A stretch of 6,332 nucleotides of DNA from Methylococcaceae bacterium (GCA_013140465.1 JABFST010000078.1:1-6332), one strand, 5' to 3'; shown: positions 1 to 5,156, counted from the first letter of the stretch. Numbers and translations are program-made. The notes: generated from the sequence alone by a model not told the origin.

Positions 1-145
1 TGGGGCGGGAGTAATTTTTTTAGGATTGATAGTTTTCGTTCTTCGGATATGTGTGCCATGTGTGTTGTCCATTTCGCCCCCACTTTTCTGGGTTAATAAA
101 TACGACAACTATTCTGACATAGGGGGCGCCCCGGTAACCACAACT

Positions 146-584
146 GGGGTCAGACCTTACATTTGACAAAGGCGCGGGGTTACAAAGAGCCATAGGCTGC
201 GCTGAGGTACGAAGCGCATTATTCACTTTACTGGATTGATGCGCCTCCTTTGTCGGCACATCCTATGGTCATAGGATGACTAAGTTTGCGACAAAATCGT
301 ATTGTGTTCTCCCCTAACGTGGACTACACTTTAATCTTTTAACAGAGGGTATGGGCTATGTATGCAACGAACGTCAGAAACTTAAAGCGCAATCCGTCAG
401 AAGCACTTAGACATGCTGAGCTAGAGCCTGTATTGATTTTAAAAGGCAATCATCCGAATGCCCTGATTTTAAATATCAACAGTTCGCTGGGTGATGTTGC
501 CGAGCAATTAAAACCGGCTTTGGCGGCCAGTTTATTTAAAGACAGGGTGCTTTCACTTGGGGCGGCTGCACAAGTCAGCGGTCT
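146..584 (+). repeat. 439-bp perfect direct repeat, upstream copy (TA leader plus antitoxin 5' part)
   Basis: Every base I compared from 146 to 584 matches 1056-1494 at a fixed offset of 910. The homology extends about five bases further left with one mismatch (T145 against C1055). The repeat contains the leader element, the candidate promoter, the ribosome binding site and the first 76 antitoxin codons. It ends abruptly inside the codon following G75 (584/585). Perfect identity implies a recent duplication or ongoing gene conversion. Confidence 0.97.
259..278. promoter_or_regulatory. 20-bp palindrome in the TA leader, copy 1 (candidate operator)
   Basis: CATCCTATG and CATAGGATG form a perfect 9-bp inverted repeat with a 2-nt centre (GT). 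It lies about 80 bp upstream of the truncated antitoxin start and 24 bp upstream of the proposed -35. Antitoxins of this type usually autorepress by binding a palindrome near the promoter, so an operator role is plausible. The same palindrome also occurs in the leader copy without antitoxin, so it may belong to the repeat rather than to TA control. Confidence 0.6.
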
Positions 585-702
585 GGAAACTGGGGGTCAT
601 GGAAACTGGGGGTCAGACCTCACATTTGACAAAGGCACGGGGTTACAAAGGGCCATAGGCTGTGCTGAAGTACGAAGCGCATTTTTCACTTTACTGGATT
701 GA
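358..702 (+). pseudogene. Truncated antitoxin copy without a partner toxin
   Basis: The open frame encodes 114 residues. Residues 1-76 are identical to the complete antitoxin at 1268-1603 and include the whole Phd/YefM-like N-terminal part (NPSEALRHAE at 12-21, then EPVLILKGNHPNALIL). The UPF0175-like C-terminal segment that should follow (SLSEFIEHL) is lost. It is replaced by about 38 residues translated from the neighbouring leader repeat, a tail with no resemblance to any family I know. The same AGAGGG ribosome binding site (344-349, 8 nt before ATG) and candidate promoter are present, so the frame may still be expressed. No toxin follows. In this family the N-terminal part is expected to dimerise and bind DNA and the C-terminal part to bind the toxin. 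If stable, the product could therefore act on the operator without neutralising toxin. That is speculative, and a dead gene fragment is the default reading. Confidence 0.8.
585..615 (+). repeat. Tandem 15-16-bp repeat at the antitoxin truncation junction
   Basis: The word GGAAACTGGGGGTCA occurs at 585-599 and again at 601-615, separated by one T. It begins exactly where the duplicated antitoxin sequence stops and carries the GGGGTCA end of the leader element. It probably marks the recombination or insertion junction that truncated the upstream antitoxin copy. Confidence 0.85.
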
Positions 703-793
703 TGCACCTCCTTCGTCTGCACATCCTATGGCCATAGGATGACTAAGTTTGAGACAAAATCCTATTGTGTTCGCCCCTAACGTGGACAACACT
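609..793 (+). repeat. Third, diverged copy of the 185-bp leader element
   Basis: This stretch aligns without gaps to 146-330 (offset 463) and to 1056-1240. I count 14 substitutions in 185 positions, about 92% identity. It starts with the GGGGTCAGACCT end and stops at CGTGGACAACACT, just where the other copies continue into the antitoxin ribosome binding site. No antitoxin sequence follows, so the leader behaves as a repeat unit of its own. The -10-like TACACT of the other copies is AACACT here. The palindrome is kept and made perfect. Confidence 0.93.
722..741. promoter_or_regulatory. 20-bp palindrome, copy 2 (perfect)
   Basis: This is the equivalent of the 259-278 palindrome in the diverged leader copy. 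The single change, GGTC to GGCC at the centre, makes all 20 bases self-complementary. None of the 14 substitutions in this copy falls in the arms, which suggests that the dyad itself is kept, whether as a protein site or as an RNA hairpin. Confidence 0.55.
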
Positions 794-819
794 AAAGTGG
801 CCCCCAACAGAAAGCACAG

Positions 820-1049
820 GTAGAGTAGAGAACAGGCTCTCGCCTGCCCTCCCTCATCAAACCGTGCATGCGCTATTAACGCACACGGCTTTCCGATGTT
901 CTTCACACCAAGGCATACGCTGTTTTCCAGGCAGCCTTTGTCGGAACCTTGTATAGCCCATATTTCGTATAAAGCTGCTGGCTCGGGAATCGACCGAGGC
1001 CGATCCCACGATCTTTGACCTTGTGCCGCTTCATCAGGTGTTTGCGCAC
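820..1049 (-). mobile_element. 5'-truncated group II intron fragment (3' end only)
   Basis: The reverse complement of this stretch matches the 3' end of the intron at about 3885-4114. It covers the last roughly 49 codons of the maturase, then domains V and VI. From 820 to about 1045 I find only four mismatches, giving residue changes K to Q, A to T, G to A and H to Y. The domain V/VI part is identical. Homology stops on the right within a few bases of 1049, directly against the leader repeat. On the left it ends at the intron boundary (final AC), apart from one extra shared C, and the flanks then differ. A copy with the true 3' end but no 5' part is what incomplete target-primed reverse transcription would leave. 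It cannot splice or move by itself. Confidence 0.9.
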
Positions 1050-1168
1050 ACAACCGGGGTCAGACCTTACATTTGACAAAGGCGCGGGGTTACAAAGAGC
1101 CATAGGCTGCGCTGAGGTACGAAGCGCATTATTCACTTTACTGGATTGATGCGCCTCCTTTGTCGGCA

Positions 1169-1188
1169 CATCCTATGGTCATAGGATG
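1169..1188. promoter_or_regulatory. 20-bp palindrome upstream of the intact TA operon (candidate operator)
   Basis: Identical to the palindrome at 259-278, it lies upstream of the candidate promoter of the complete antitoxin-toxin operon. By analogy with autoregulated Phd/YefM-type operons it could bind the antitoxin or the antitoxin-toxin complex. This is inference from position and symmetry only. Confidence 0.6.
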
Positions 1189-1211
1189 ACTAAGTTTGCG
1201 ACAAAATCGTA

Positions 1212-1240
1212 TTGTGTTCTCCCCTAACGTGGACTACACT
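1212..1240 (+). promoter_or_regulatory. Candidate sigma-70-like promoter of the TA operon
   Basis: TTGTGT (1212-1217) and TACACT (1235-1240) are separated by 17 nt and sit 28 nt before the antitoxin ATG. The match to consensus is moderate: three of six bases in the -35 and four of six in the -10. The identical arrangement exists at 302-330 before the truncated antitoxin. In the diverged leader copy the -10 is damaged (AACACT at 788-793). Confidence 0.35.
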
Positions 1241-1267
1241 TTAATCTTTTAACAGAGGGTATGGGCT

Positions 1268-1603
1268 ATGTATGCAACGAACGTCAGAAACTTAAAGCGC
1301 AATCCGTCAGAAGCACTTAGACATGCTGAGCTAGAGCCTGTATTGATTTTAAAAGGCAATCATCCGAATGCCCTGATTTTAAATATCAACAGTTCGCTGG
1401 GTGATGTTGCCGAGCAATTAAAACCGGCTTTGGCGGCCAGTTTATTTAAAGACAGGGTGCTTTCACTTGGGGCGGCTGCACAAGTCAGCGGTCTAAGCCT
1501 GTCTGAATTTATCGAGCATTTAACCCAGTTGGATATTGATTTGGTTGAACCTGATCAACAAACCGCCAAGGAATTGGCAACGCTAGCTTCATGGCTGTTG
1601 TAA
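1268..1603 (+). CDS. Type II antitoxin, Phd/YefM-like N-terminus with UPF0175-like C-terminus
   Basis: This is a 111-residue antitoxin, predicted to bind and neutralise the toxin encoded immediately downstream and to repress its own operon from the cytoplasm. Residues 6-38 (VRNLKRNPSEALRHAE, then EPVLILKGNHPNALIL) have the Phd/YefM pattern of a conserved NPSEAL helix followed by a PV-strand and a proline-containing hairpin. Residues 60-94, including LSLGAAAQVSGLSLSEFIEHL, match the UPF0175 pattern of small antitoxins. The start at 1268 is preceded by AGAGGG (1254-1259) with 8 nt spacing. An ATG at 1261 is in another frame. The stop overlaps the toxin start by 13 nt (1591-1603), which implies translational coupling. 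UPF0175 antitoxins are known to pair with DUF3368 toxins, which fits the neighbour. The family assignment is from pattern recognition, so subfamily details are less certain than the TA role. Confidence 0.88.
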   Translation: MYATNVRNLKRNPSEALRHAELEPVLILKGNHPNALILNINSSLGDVAEQLKPALAASLFKDRVLSLGAAAQVSGLSLSEFIEHLTQLDIDLVEPDQQTAKELATLASWLL

Positions 1604-2073
1604 TAGCAGATGCGGGTCCTTTAATTGCGCTGGCTAAAATCAGCCAGCTGGATTTATTACCTGCCCTTTTTAACACGGTATTGATTACTGAGGCTGTTGC
1701 GGAGGAGTGTTTGCAAGGTCAATCCAGTGATGCGGTCTTAATCAAACAGGCTTTAGACTCAGGGTGGTTAGCATGTGTCGATAACCCAGTTTTTACGCAC
1801 GCTTTATCAAGAAGCTTGGGCTTAGGTGAGCAGACCAGCATTGAGTATGCCTTACAAACAGATCCTAAAACCTTGTTGCTTTTGGATGATGCCTTGGCTC
1901 GTAAACAGGCCTTGCGCAGACAATTGAACATTGTTGGCACAGCTGCACTTTTGTTTGCCGCGCAGCAAAAAGGATTGATTGCTGATGCTGAGGCTTTAAT
2001 CGCTGAACTTAATCAGGTCGGTTATCGTATTTCAGCAGCGGTGATTGCCCAATTAAAAAGTAGCTTGGTATGA
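1591..2073 (+). CDS. Type II toxin, DUF3368/PIN-like nuclease
   Basis: The gene encodes a 160-residue protein with the layout of DUF3368 proteins, PIN-like putative RNases that act as toxins of UPF0175-type antitoxins. The N-terminus (VVIADAGPLIALAKI) places the first acidic residue at D7. A helix with conserved acids follows at 34-39 (E34, E38, E39). GLGEQTSIEYA at 76-87 gives E80 and E85. The LLLLDD strand at 95-100 supplies D99 and D100, and VGTAALL at 115-121 is the typical following loop and helix. All acids expected for metal binding therefore seem to be present, so the toxin looks intact. The start overlaps the antitoxin end, a normal arrangement that keeps toxin synthesis dependent on antitoxin translation. 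The length agrees with the family (about 150-165). No terminator is visible after the stop; GGGGTCA repeats follow directly. The actual RNA target cannot be inferred. Confidence 0.9.
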   Translation: MAVVIADAGPLIALAKISQLDLLPALFNTVLITEAVAEECLQGQSSDAVLIKQALDSGWLACVDNPVFTHALSRSLGLGEQTSIEYALQTDPKTLLLLDDALARKQALRRQLNIVGTAALLFAAQQKGLIADAEALIAELNQVGYRISAAVIAQLKSSLV

Positions 2074-2083
2074 ATTCTAGTCC

Positions 2084-2177
2084 CACAACTGGGGTCAGGC
2101 GTTCGCAGTAACCAAAGATGGGGTCACACACATATGGGGTCAGGACTTATAGCAAAGATGGGGTCAGGACTTACATT
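2084..2177 (+). repeat. Cluster of GGGGTCA-type short repeats after the toxin gene
   Basis: Four GGGGTCA words lie within about 75 bp. CACAACTGGGGTCAG (2084-2098) equals 139-153 at the left edge of the first leader repeat. CAAAGATGGGGTCA occurs at 2113-2126 and 2153-2166. ATGGGGTCAGGACTTA occurs at 2134-2149 and 2158-2173, the latter running on into CATTTTAC, which resembles the ACATTTGAC of the leader. The pattern is one of nested, partially overlapping short duplications of the leader-repeat end. Similar words are, as I recall, associated with REP-type repeats mobilised by RAYT transposases, but no such transposase is present here. Confidence 0.8.
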
Positions 2178-2709
2178 TTACTAGCATTTAGATTGTAAGG
2201 CCTGGCCGTTCGCAGTAACAGCAGTAAATCTAGCGGGTTAAAGCCCCGTCCAAGGAGTTGTTCGTACGCCTTGGTAGTATGAGGAAGCGGCATCGTGGTA
2301 ACGCGGTGTCGTGAGTTTCCAAACAGCAAAAGAGCAGGCCGTAACGCAAGTGAACCTACACGTAGCCTCGTAAACGAATTGGAGGAGCCGACCCTGTGGT
2401 CAGAAGGGGAAGGCCGTTGGATGGATGCCGGAATAACGGAAGTGGCAACCATCGACTCCCGGGGTAGCAGGGTCGGCATGTTCCTGAAGATTTATTGTCC
2501 AGTGCTGGAGACCCGTTGCGGTGGTGGGGAGGCCACCGACTATTGCGTATAAGGAAACGAAAGCGCAACAGGCCGTAACGGGAGTCGGAGGGGTTCATAG
2601 TACCGTTTGAGGCTCTGGGACAACATAACCCGGGCTGAGGGGAGAGCGAAGCGAGGGGCCAACCCTGCTTTGTTCATGTAACCGAAGAGTGGAGGAGAAG
2701 GGGATTGCC

Positions 2710-4031
2710 ATGTTGCTAACAACCCCTGATGAAATCAGGACACTACAGAGGAAGCTCTACACCAAGGCCAAGCAAGAACCGGCCTATCGCTTCTATGCGC
2801 GTGTGACAAGGTATGGCGGGCAGACATCCTCATGTTTGCTTACCGCCTTGTCCGCGCCAACAAAGGAAGTCCCGGCGTCGATGGGATGGATTTCGAGGAC
2901 ATAGAGCAAAAGACAGGGATGGACACGTTTTTGTTGGAACTGGCCCAAGACCTGAAAGACAAGACTTATCACCCAAGTCCGGTTCGGCGCGTCATGATCC
3001 CCAAAGCGGACGGCAATTTGCGTCCGTTGGGGATACCGACAATTCGGGACCGGGTCGCCCAGATGGCGGTAAAGCTGGTCATCGAGCCGATATTTGAAGC
3101 GGATTTCTGTCCGAATTCCTACGGGTTTCGCCCAAAGAAGTCTGCCCATGATGCGGTGGATGAAATAGCGGCCGCGTTGCATCAGGGCTATACACAAGTC
3201 ATAGATGCCGACCTGTCGAAATACTTTGACAGCATCCCACACGCCAAGCTGCTGGCTGTCGTAGCCGAGCGCATAGTTGACAGTGCGATATTGCACATCA
3301 TCAAGCTATGGCTAAAGGCGCCAGTCATCGGCGAGGATAAGGACGGCACCAAGAAGACTGTGGGCGGTGGTAAAGCCAACAGCCAAGGTACGCCGCAAGG
3401 CGGCGTTATCTCACCGCTGTTGTCGAACTGCTACCTGCACTTGCTTGACCGGATATGGGAGAAACATCAACTGCGCCGGAAGTTGAAGGCGCGCATCGTC
3501 CGTTATGCGGACGACTTTGTTGTACTGTGTGCGGGTGCTGGATGCGGTACGGCATGTGCTGGATCGGCTTGATCTCACGCTGAACGAGACCAAGACGCGC
3601 ATCGTTGATGCCAGACAAGAAAGCTTCAATTTCTTGGGTTTTGCAATCAGGCTGAGCAAGGGAATAAAGACGGGCAAAAGTTATCCGCATGTCTGCCCGG
3701 CACCGAAATCGCTTGCGAAAATCAAAGACCGTATAACGCAGTGACCGCAAGGGAGCGTACGCCGATACCGTTAGAAACTGTTGTAGGCAGTATGAATGCC
3801 AGCCTTCGCGGCTGGACAGGCTACTTTCATTATCGCAATTCCAGTGGTGTCTTGGAAAAGGTGAAGACGCATGCAGAAGAATGTCTGCGCAAACACCTGA
3901 TGAAGCGGCACAAGGTCAAAGATCGTGGGATCGGCCTCGGTCGATTCCCGAGCCAGAAGCTTTATGCGAAATATGGGCTATACAAGGTTCCGACAAAGGC
4001 TGGCTGGAAAACAGCGCATGCCTTGGTGTGA
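2710..4031 (+). pseudogene. Group II intron reverse transcriptase/maturase, three frameshifts
   Basis: The span would encode about 440 residues. The start is at ATG 2710 behind GGAGGAG (2691-2697); an in-frame GTG at 2689 is an alternative. The frame is broken three times. The first break lies between 2797 and 2805, where one base is missing between YRFYA and DKVWRADIL. The second is near 3531, just after YADDFVVLC, and is a small out-of-phase change that probably also lost a few codons. The third is at about 3741, where one base missing in the codon after KDRITQ creates a stop. Between the breaks the reverse transcriptase blocks are well kept: the NKGSPGVDG motif, DADLSKYFDSI (first catalytic Asp region), QGTPQGGVISPLLSN and YADD (3504-3515). 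The maturase X domain includes SLRGWTGYFHY. The C-terminus stops after a short basic region, with no HNH endonuclease motif. Several independent frameshifts argue for decay rather than programmed recoding, though sequencing errors cannot be excluded. Confidence 0.92.
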
Positions 4032-4042
4032 AGAACATCGGA

Positions 4043-4075
4043 AAGCCGTGTGCGTTAATAGCGCATGCACGGTTT
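4043..4075 (+). ncRNA. Group II intron domain V (catalytic hairpin)
   Basis: An 8-bp outer helix pairs 4043-4050 with 4068-4075. A 2-nt bulge (UG, 4066-4067) follows, then a 4-bp inner helix (4051-4054 with 4062-4065) and a small loop. The AGC catalytic triad is at 4044-4046. This is the standard domain V layout, apart from a loop that is not an obvious GNRA tetraloop. It begins 11 nt after the maturase stop and is identical in the truncated copy, so the catalytic core looks intact. Confidence 0.88.
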
Positions 4076-4077
4076 GA

Positions 4078-4114
4078 TGAGGGAGGGCAGGCGAGAGCCT
4101 GTTCTCTACTCTAC
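4078..4114 (+). ncRNA. Group II intron domain VI with branch-point adenosine
   Basis: Bases 4082-4092 pair with 4097-4107 around a GAGA loop, including a few G-U pairs. A4108 is left bulged, and pairing resumes with 4079-4081 against 4109-4111. The bulged A is the seventh base from the 3' end, the usual position of the branch point for lariat formation. The intron ends in AC, consistent with the AY rule. Confidence 0.82.
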
Positions 4115-4213
4115 CCATATGTGTAAAAATCAATGATGATATTTTGGTGCATAAAAACTCCCAGCCCATGAAGTTTTTAAGATGTTTGGCTGCCATATCA
4201 AATTAAAAGTCCA

Positions 4214-4245
4214 AAAGACGGGGGCACGAAACTCTACCCGTCTTT
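4214..4245. repeat. 9-bp inverted repeat (AAAGACGGG / CCCGTCTTT)
   Basis: AAAGACGGG (4214-4222) and CCCGTCTTT (4237-4245) are perfectly complementary around a 14-nt loop. The stem ends in three T residues only, so it would be at best a weak terminator. It lies 100 bp downstream of the intron and has no clear partner gene. Confidence 0.6.
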
Positions 4246-4270
4246 GCTGCGCCAACACGCCCTTCGCGAT

Positions 4271-4335
4271 TGGAGTAAAACGGCTTTAGACGTTTTACTT
4301 GGCGGCACGGCAATGTCTAAAGCCATTGCACTCCA
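4271..4335. repeat. Nested inverted repeats around GGCTTTAGAC / GTCTAAAGCC
   Basis: TGGAGT (4271-4276) pairs with ACTCCA (4330-4335), and GGCTTTAGAC (4282-4291) with GTCTAAAGCC (4315-4324). An alternative, mutually exclusive hairpin pairs GTAAAACG (4275-4282) with CGTTTTAC (4291-4298). Two competing folds in 65 bp suggest a structured repeat or RNA, but I recognise no family. Confidence 0.6.
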
Positions 4336-4613
4336 GCTCTACGCGCTTAACGCGGATTCGCGCAAGGCAATCTGCCATAACGTTTGTTCTCGTCTATCGG
4401 TTTGGTGAATCCATCCGGTCAATGTCGTTGATTTTTGAAAAGCATCTGGTTCGCAATGTTACCGTTTAGCCTAACATGGCGTTTAAGTAGGACGCGGTTA
4501 TATTGTGGTTGACTGATGCTTCTGATTTTTACAGATTTCAACGGGCTACTGGTCAGCCAGATGTTGTTCGTGGTTTTTTGACGAAATTGTGCTTAATCAA
4601 AGTTAGATTTCTT

Positions 4614-4737
4614 GTAACTATTCAGAGCGACTTCTAATAAGTCAAATTTACCGTAGGCTGAGCGGAGTCGAAGCCGGTTTGTTCGCTTCGACTCCGCTCA
4701 GCGAACGGCAGTTGTGCCCCGGATGCTGAATAGTTAC
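4614..4737. mobile_element. MITE-like element with 12-bp TIRs and 8-bp target duplication
   Basis: GTAACTATTCAG (4614-4625) and CTGAATAGTTAC (4726-4737) are perfect terminal inverted repeats. Immediately outside them GATTTCTT occurs on both sides (4606-4613 and 4738-4745), a perfect 8-bp direct repeat as expected for a target site duplication. The 124-bp interior has no coding capacity but contains a large hairpin (4651-4708). The GTAA terminus with an 8-bp duplication is the rule for IS66-family elements; other families (IS1595, ISL3, IS6) also duplicate 8 bp, so the mobilising transposase is only suggested. The perfect duplication indicates a fairly recent insertion. Confidence 0.85.
4651..4708. 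repeat. Long hairpin inside the MITE-like element
   Basis: A perfect 18-bp inverted repeat (4657-4674 with 4685-4702, arm GCTGAGCGGAGTCGAAGC) encloses a 10-nt loop. After a 2-nt internal bulge on each side, CCGT/ACGG (4651-4654 and 4705-4708) extends the stem to 22 pairs. The TCGACTCCGCTCAGC word resembles palindromic repeats I remember as dispersed in many bacterial genomes, so it may be a separate repeat nested in the MITE. Confidence 0.85.
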
Positions 4738-4817
4738 GATTTCTTTTTGTTCTGGCCTTATGCGCTACGCAATGTATATTGTGCTGTTGCTAACCCGTCG
4801 CTGTAGGCACTAGCCGC

Positions 4818-4850
4818 AGACCTGCGAGGTTTTATAAACTTCGCAGGTCT
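4818..4850. repeat. 15-bp stem, 3-nt loop inverted repeat (AGACCTGCGA...)
   Basis: AGACCTGCGAGGTTT (4818-4832) and AAACTTCGCAGGTCT (4836-4850) pair over 15 positions with one G-U, around the loop TAT. Only two T residues continue after the stem before TTTAGCC, so an intrinsic terminator is doubtful. No gene ends close by on either strand. A dispersed palindromic repeat is the more likely identity. Confidence 0.75.
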
Positions 4851-5156
4851 TTAGCCTGTCACTAATGAAAGTTACGTTGCGCGTAGGCGCGGACAGGGTA
4901 CACTGGCTGTAGGCTGTAGTAGGCAGGTCTAAAACCCTTGTAAGCCGCCTTGAGTCCTCATGCTATGCAAACTTTATCAACGGTATTAACTGTTTAGCCT
5001 TTTTCAACAAAATAAGCATATGCTAAATTTTTAACTAAAATGGCTAAGGCAAAAAAGACTTACAAGAACTATTCAGTTAAAATAGTAGGGATAATAATAA
5101 GAATCCGCCTTTAGCCGGTTCCCATTCAATCGAGTGATATTCTGAGGAAGAATTGT

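Larger units (their letters stand above)
1056..1494 (+). repeat. 439-bp perfect direct repeat, downstream copy (start of intact TA operon)
   Basis: This is the second copy of the 439-bp repeat and it continues into the complete antitoxin gene. It directly abuts the 5'-truncated group II intron fragment on its left (about 1049-1052). Being continuous with the intact operon, it is more likely to be the parental arrangement, and 146-584 the derived, truncated duplicate. Confidence 0.97.
2208..4114 (+). mobile_element. Group II intron carrying a degraded maturase gene
   Basis: A group II intron is a self-splicing RNA and retroelement. The 3' boundary at 4114 is strong: domain V at 4043-4075, domain VI at about 4078-4112, a final AC, and an independent truncated copy ending at the same base. 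The region before the maturase (about 2208-2709) is non-coding and looks like domains I-III. It includes a CCAAGG/CCTTGG hairpin (2250-2255 with 2269-2274) and a CGGG/CCCG pair just before it. The 5' end is uncertain. I place it at GTTCG (2208), one base off the GUGYG consensus, which gives a length of about 1.9 kb, normal for introns with such an ORF. I could not identify an EBS1 complementary to the bases before 2208, so the boundary may be shifted. The intron lies about 135 bp downstream of the toxin gene and interrupts no recognisable gene. Confidence 0.88.
4115..5156. other. About 1 kb without a convincing gene, rich in inverted repeats
   Basis: No frame here has a start, a ribosome binding site and plausible protein content together. 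The longest open stretch (about 4183-4408, plus strand) has no good start. The interval carries four separate dyads, described as their own entries, and an AT-rich run (about 4975-5110) before the copper oxidase gene that should hold its promoter. I could not pick a well-spaced -35/-10 pair there. The remaining sequence between the dyads shows nothing I recognise. Confidence 0.7.

Noticed and set aside
20..259. Minus-strand open frame of 79 codons through the first leader copy and the left flank
   Set aside because: Only the leader part is shared with other copies and the rest is arbitrary flanking sequence. There is no ribosome binding site and no recognisable domain.
903..1169. Minus-strand open frame of 88 codons fusing leader-repeat residues to the maturase C-terminus
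   Set aside because: It arises because two repeats happen to abut in frame. There is no convincing start signal and the two halves come from unrelated elements, so I do not call it a gene.
2084..2177. Possible CRISPR-like array in the GGGGTCA cluster
   Set aside because: The repeats are short, of unequal length and partly overlapping, with no regular spacers and no cas genes.
2295..2552. Plus-strand open frame upstream of the maturase
   Set aside because: It lies in the structured RNA part of the intron, where domains I-III are expected, and its translation resembles no protein.
2793..3296. Minus-strand open frame of 167 codons inside the intron
   Set aside because: It is antisense to the reverse transcriptase motifs and shows no independent domain.
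2127..4124. Inverted match ACACATATGG (2127-2136) to CCATATGTGT (4115-4124) flanking the intron
   Set aside because: Ten bases, partly self-palindromic (CATATG), can occur by chance. It does not coincide with the proposed 5' exon end.
4183..4408. Plus-strand open stretch of about 75 codons (contains SKTALDVLLGGTAMSKAIAL)
   Set aside because: It has no suitable start codon or ribosome binding site near its beginning, and the apparent protein is largely the translation of a nested inverted repeat.
5067..5076. Third occurrence of AACTATTCAG, the inner part of the MITE terminal repeat
   Set aside because: It lacks the GTA start, has no inverted partner nearby and no flanking duplication, so a second element is not supported.
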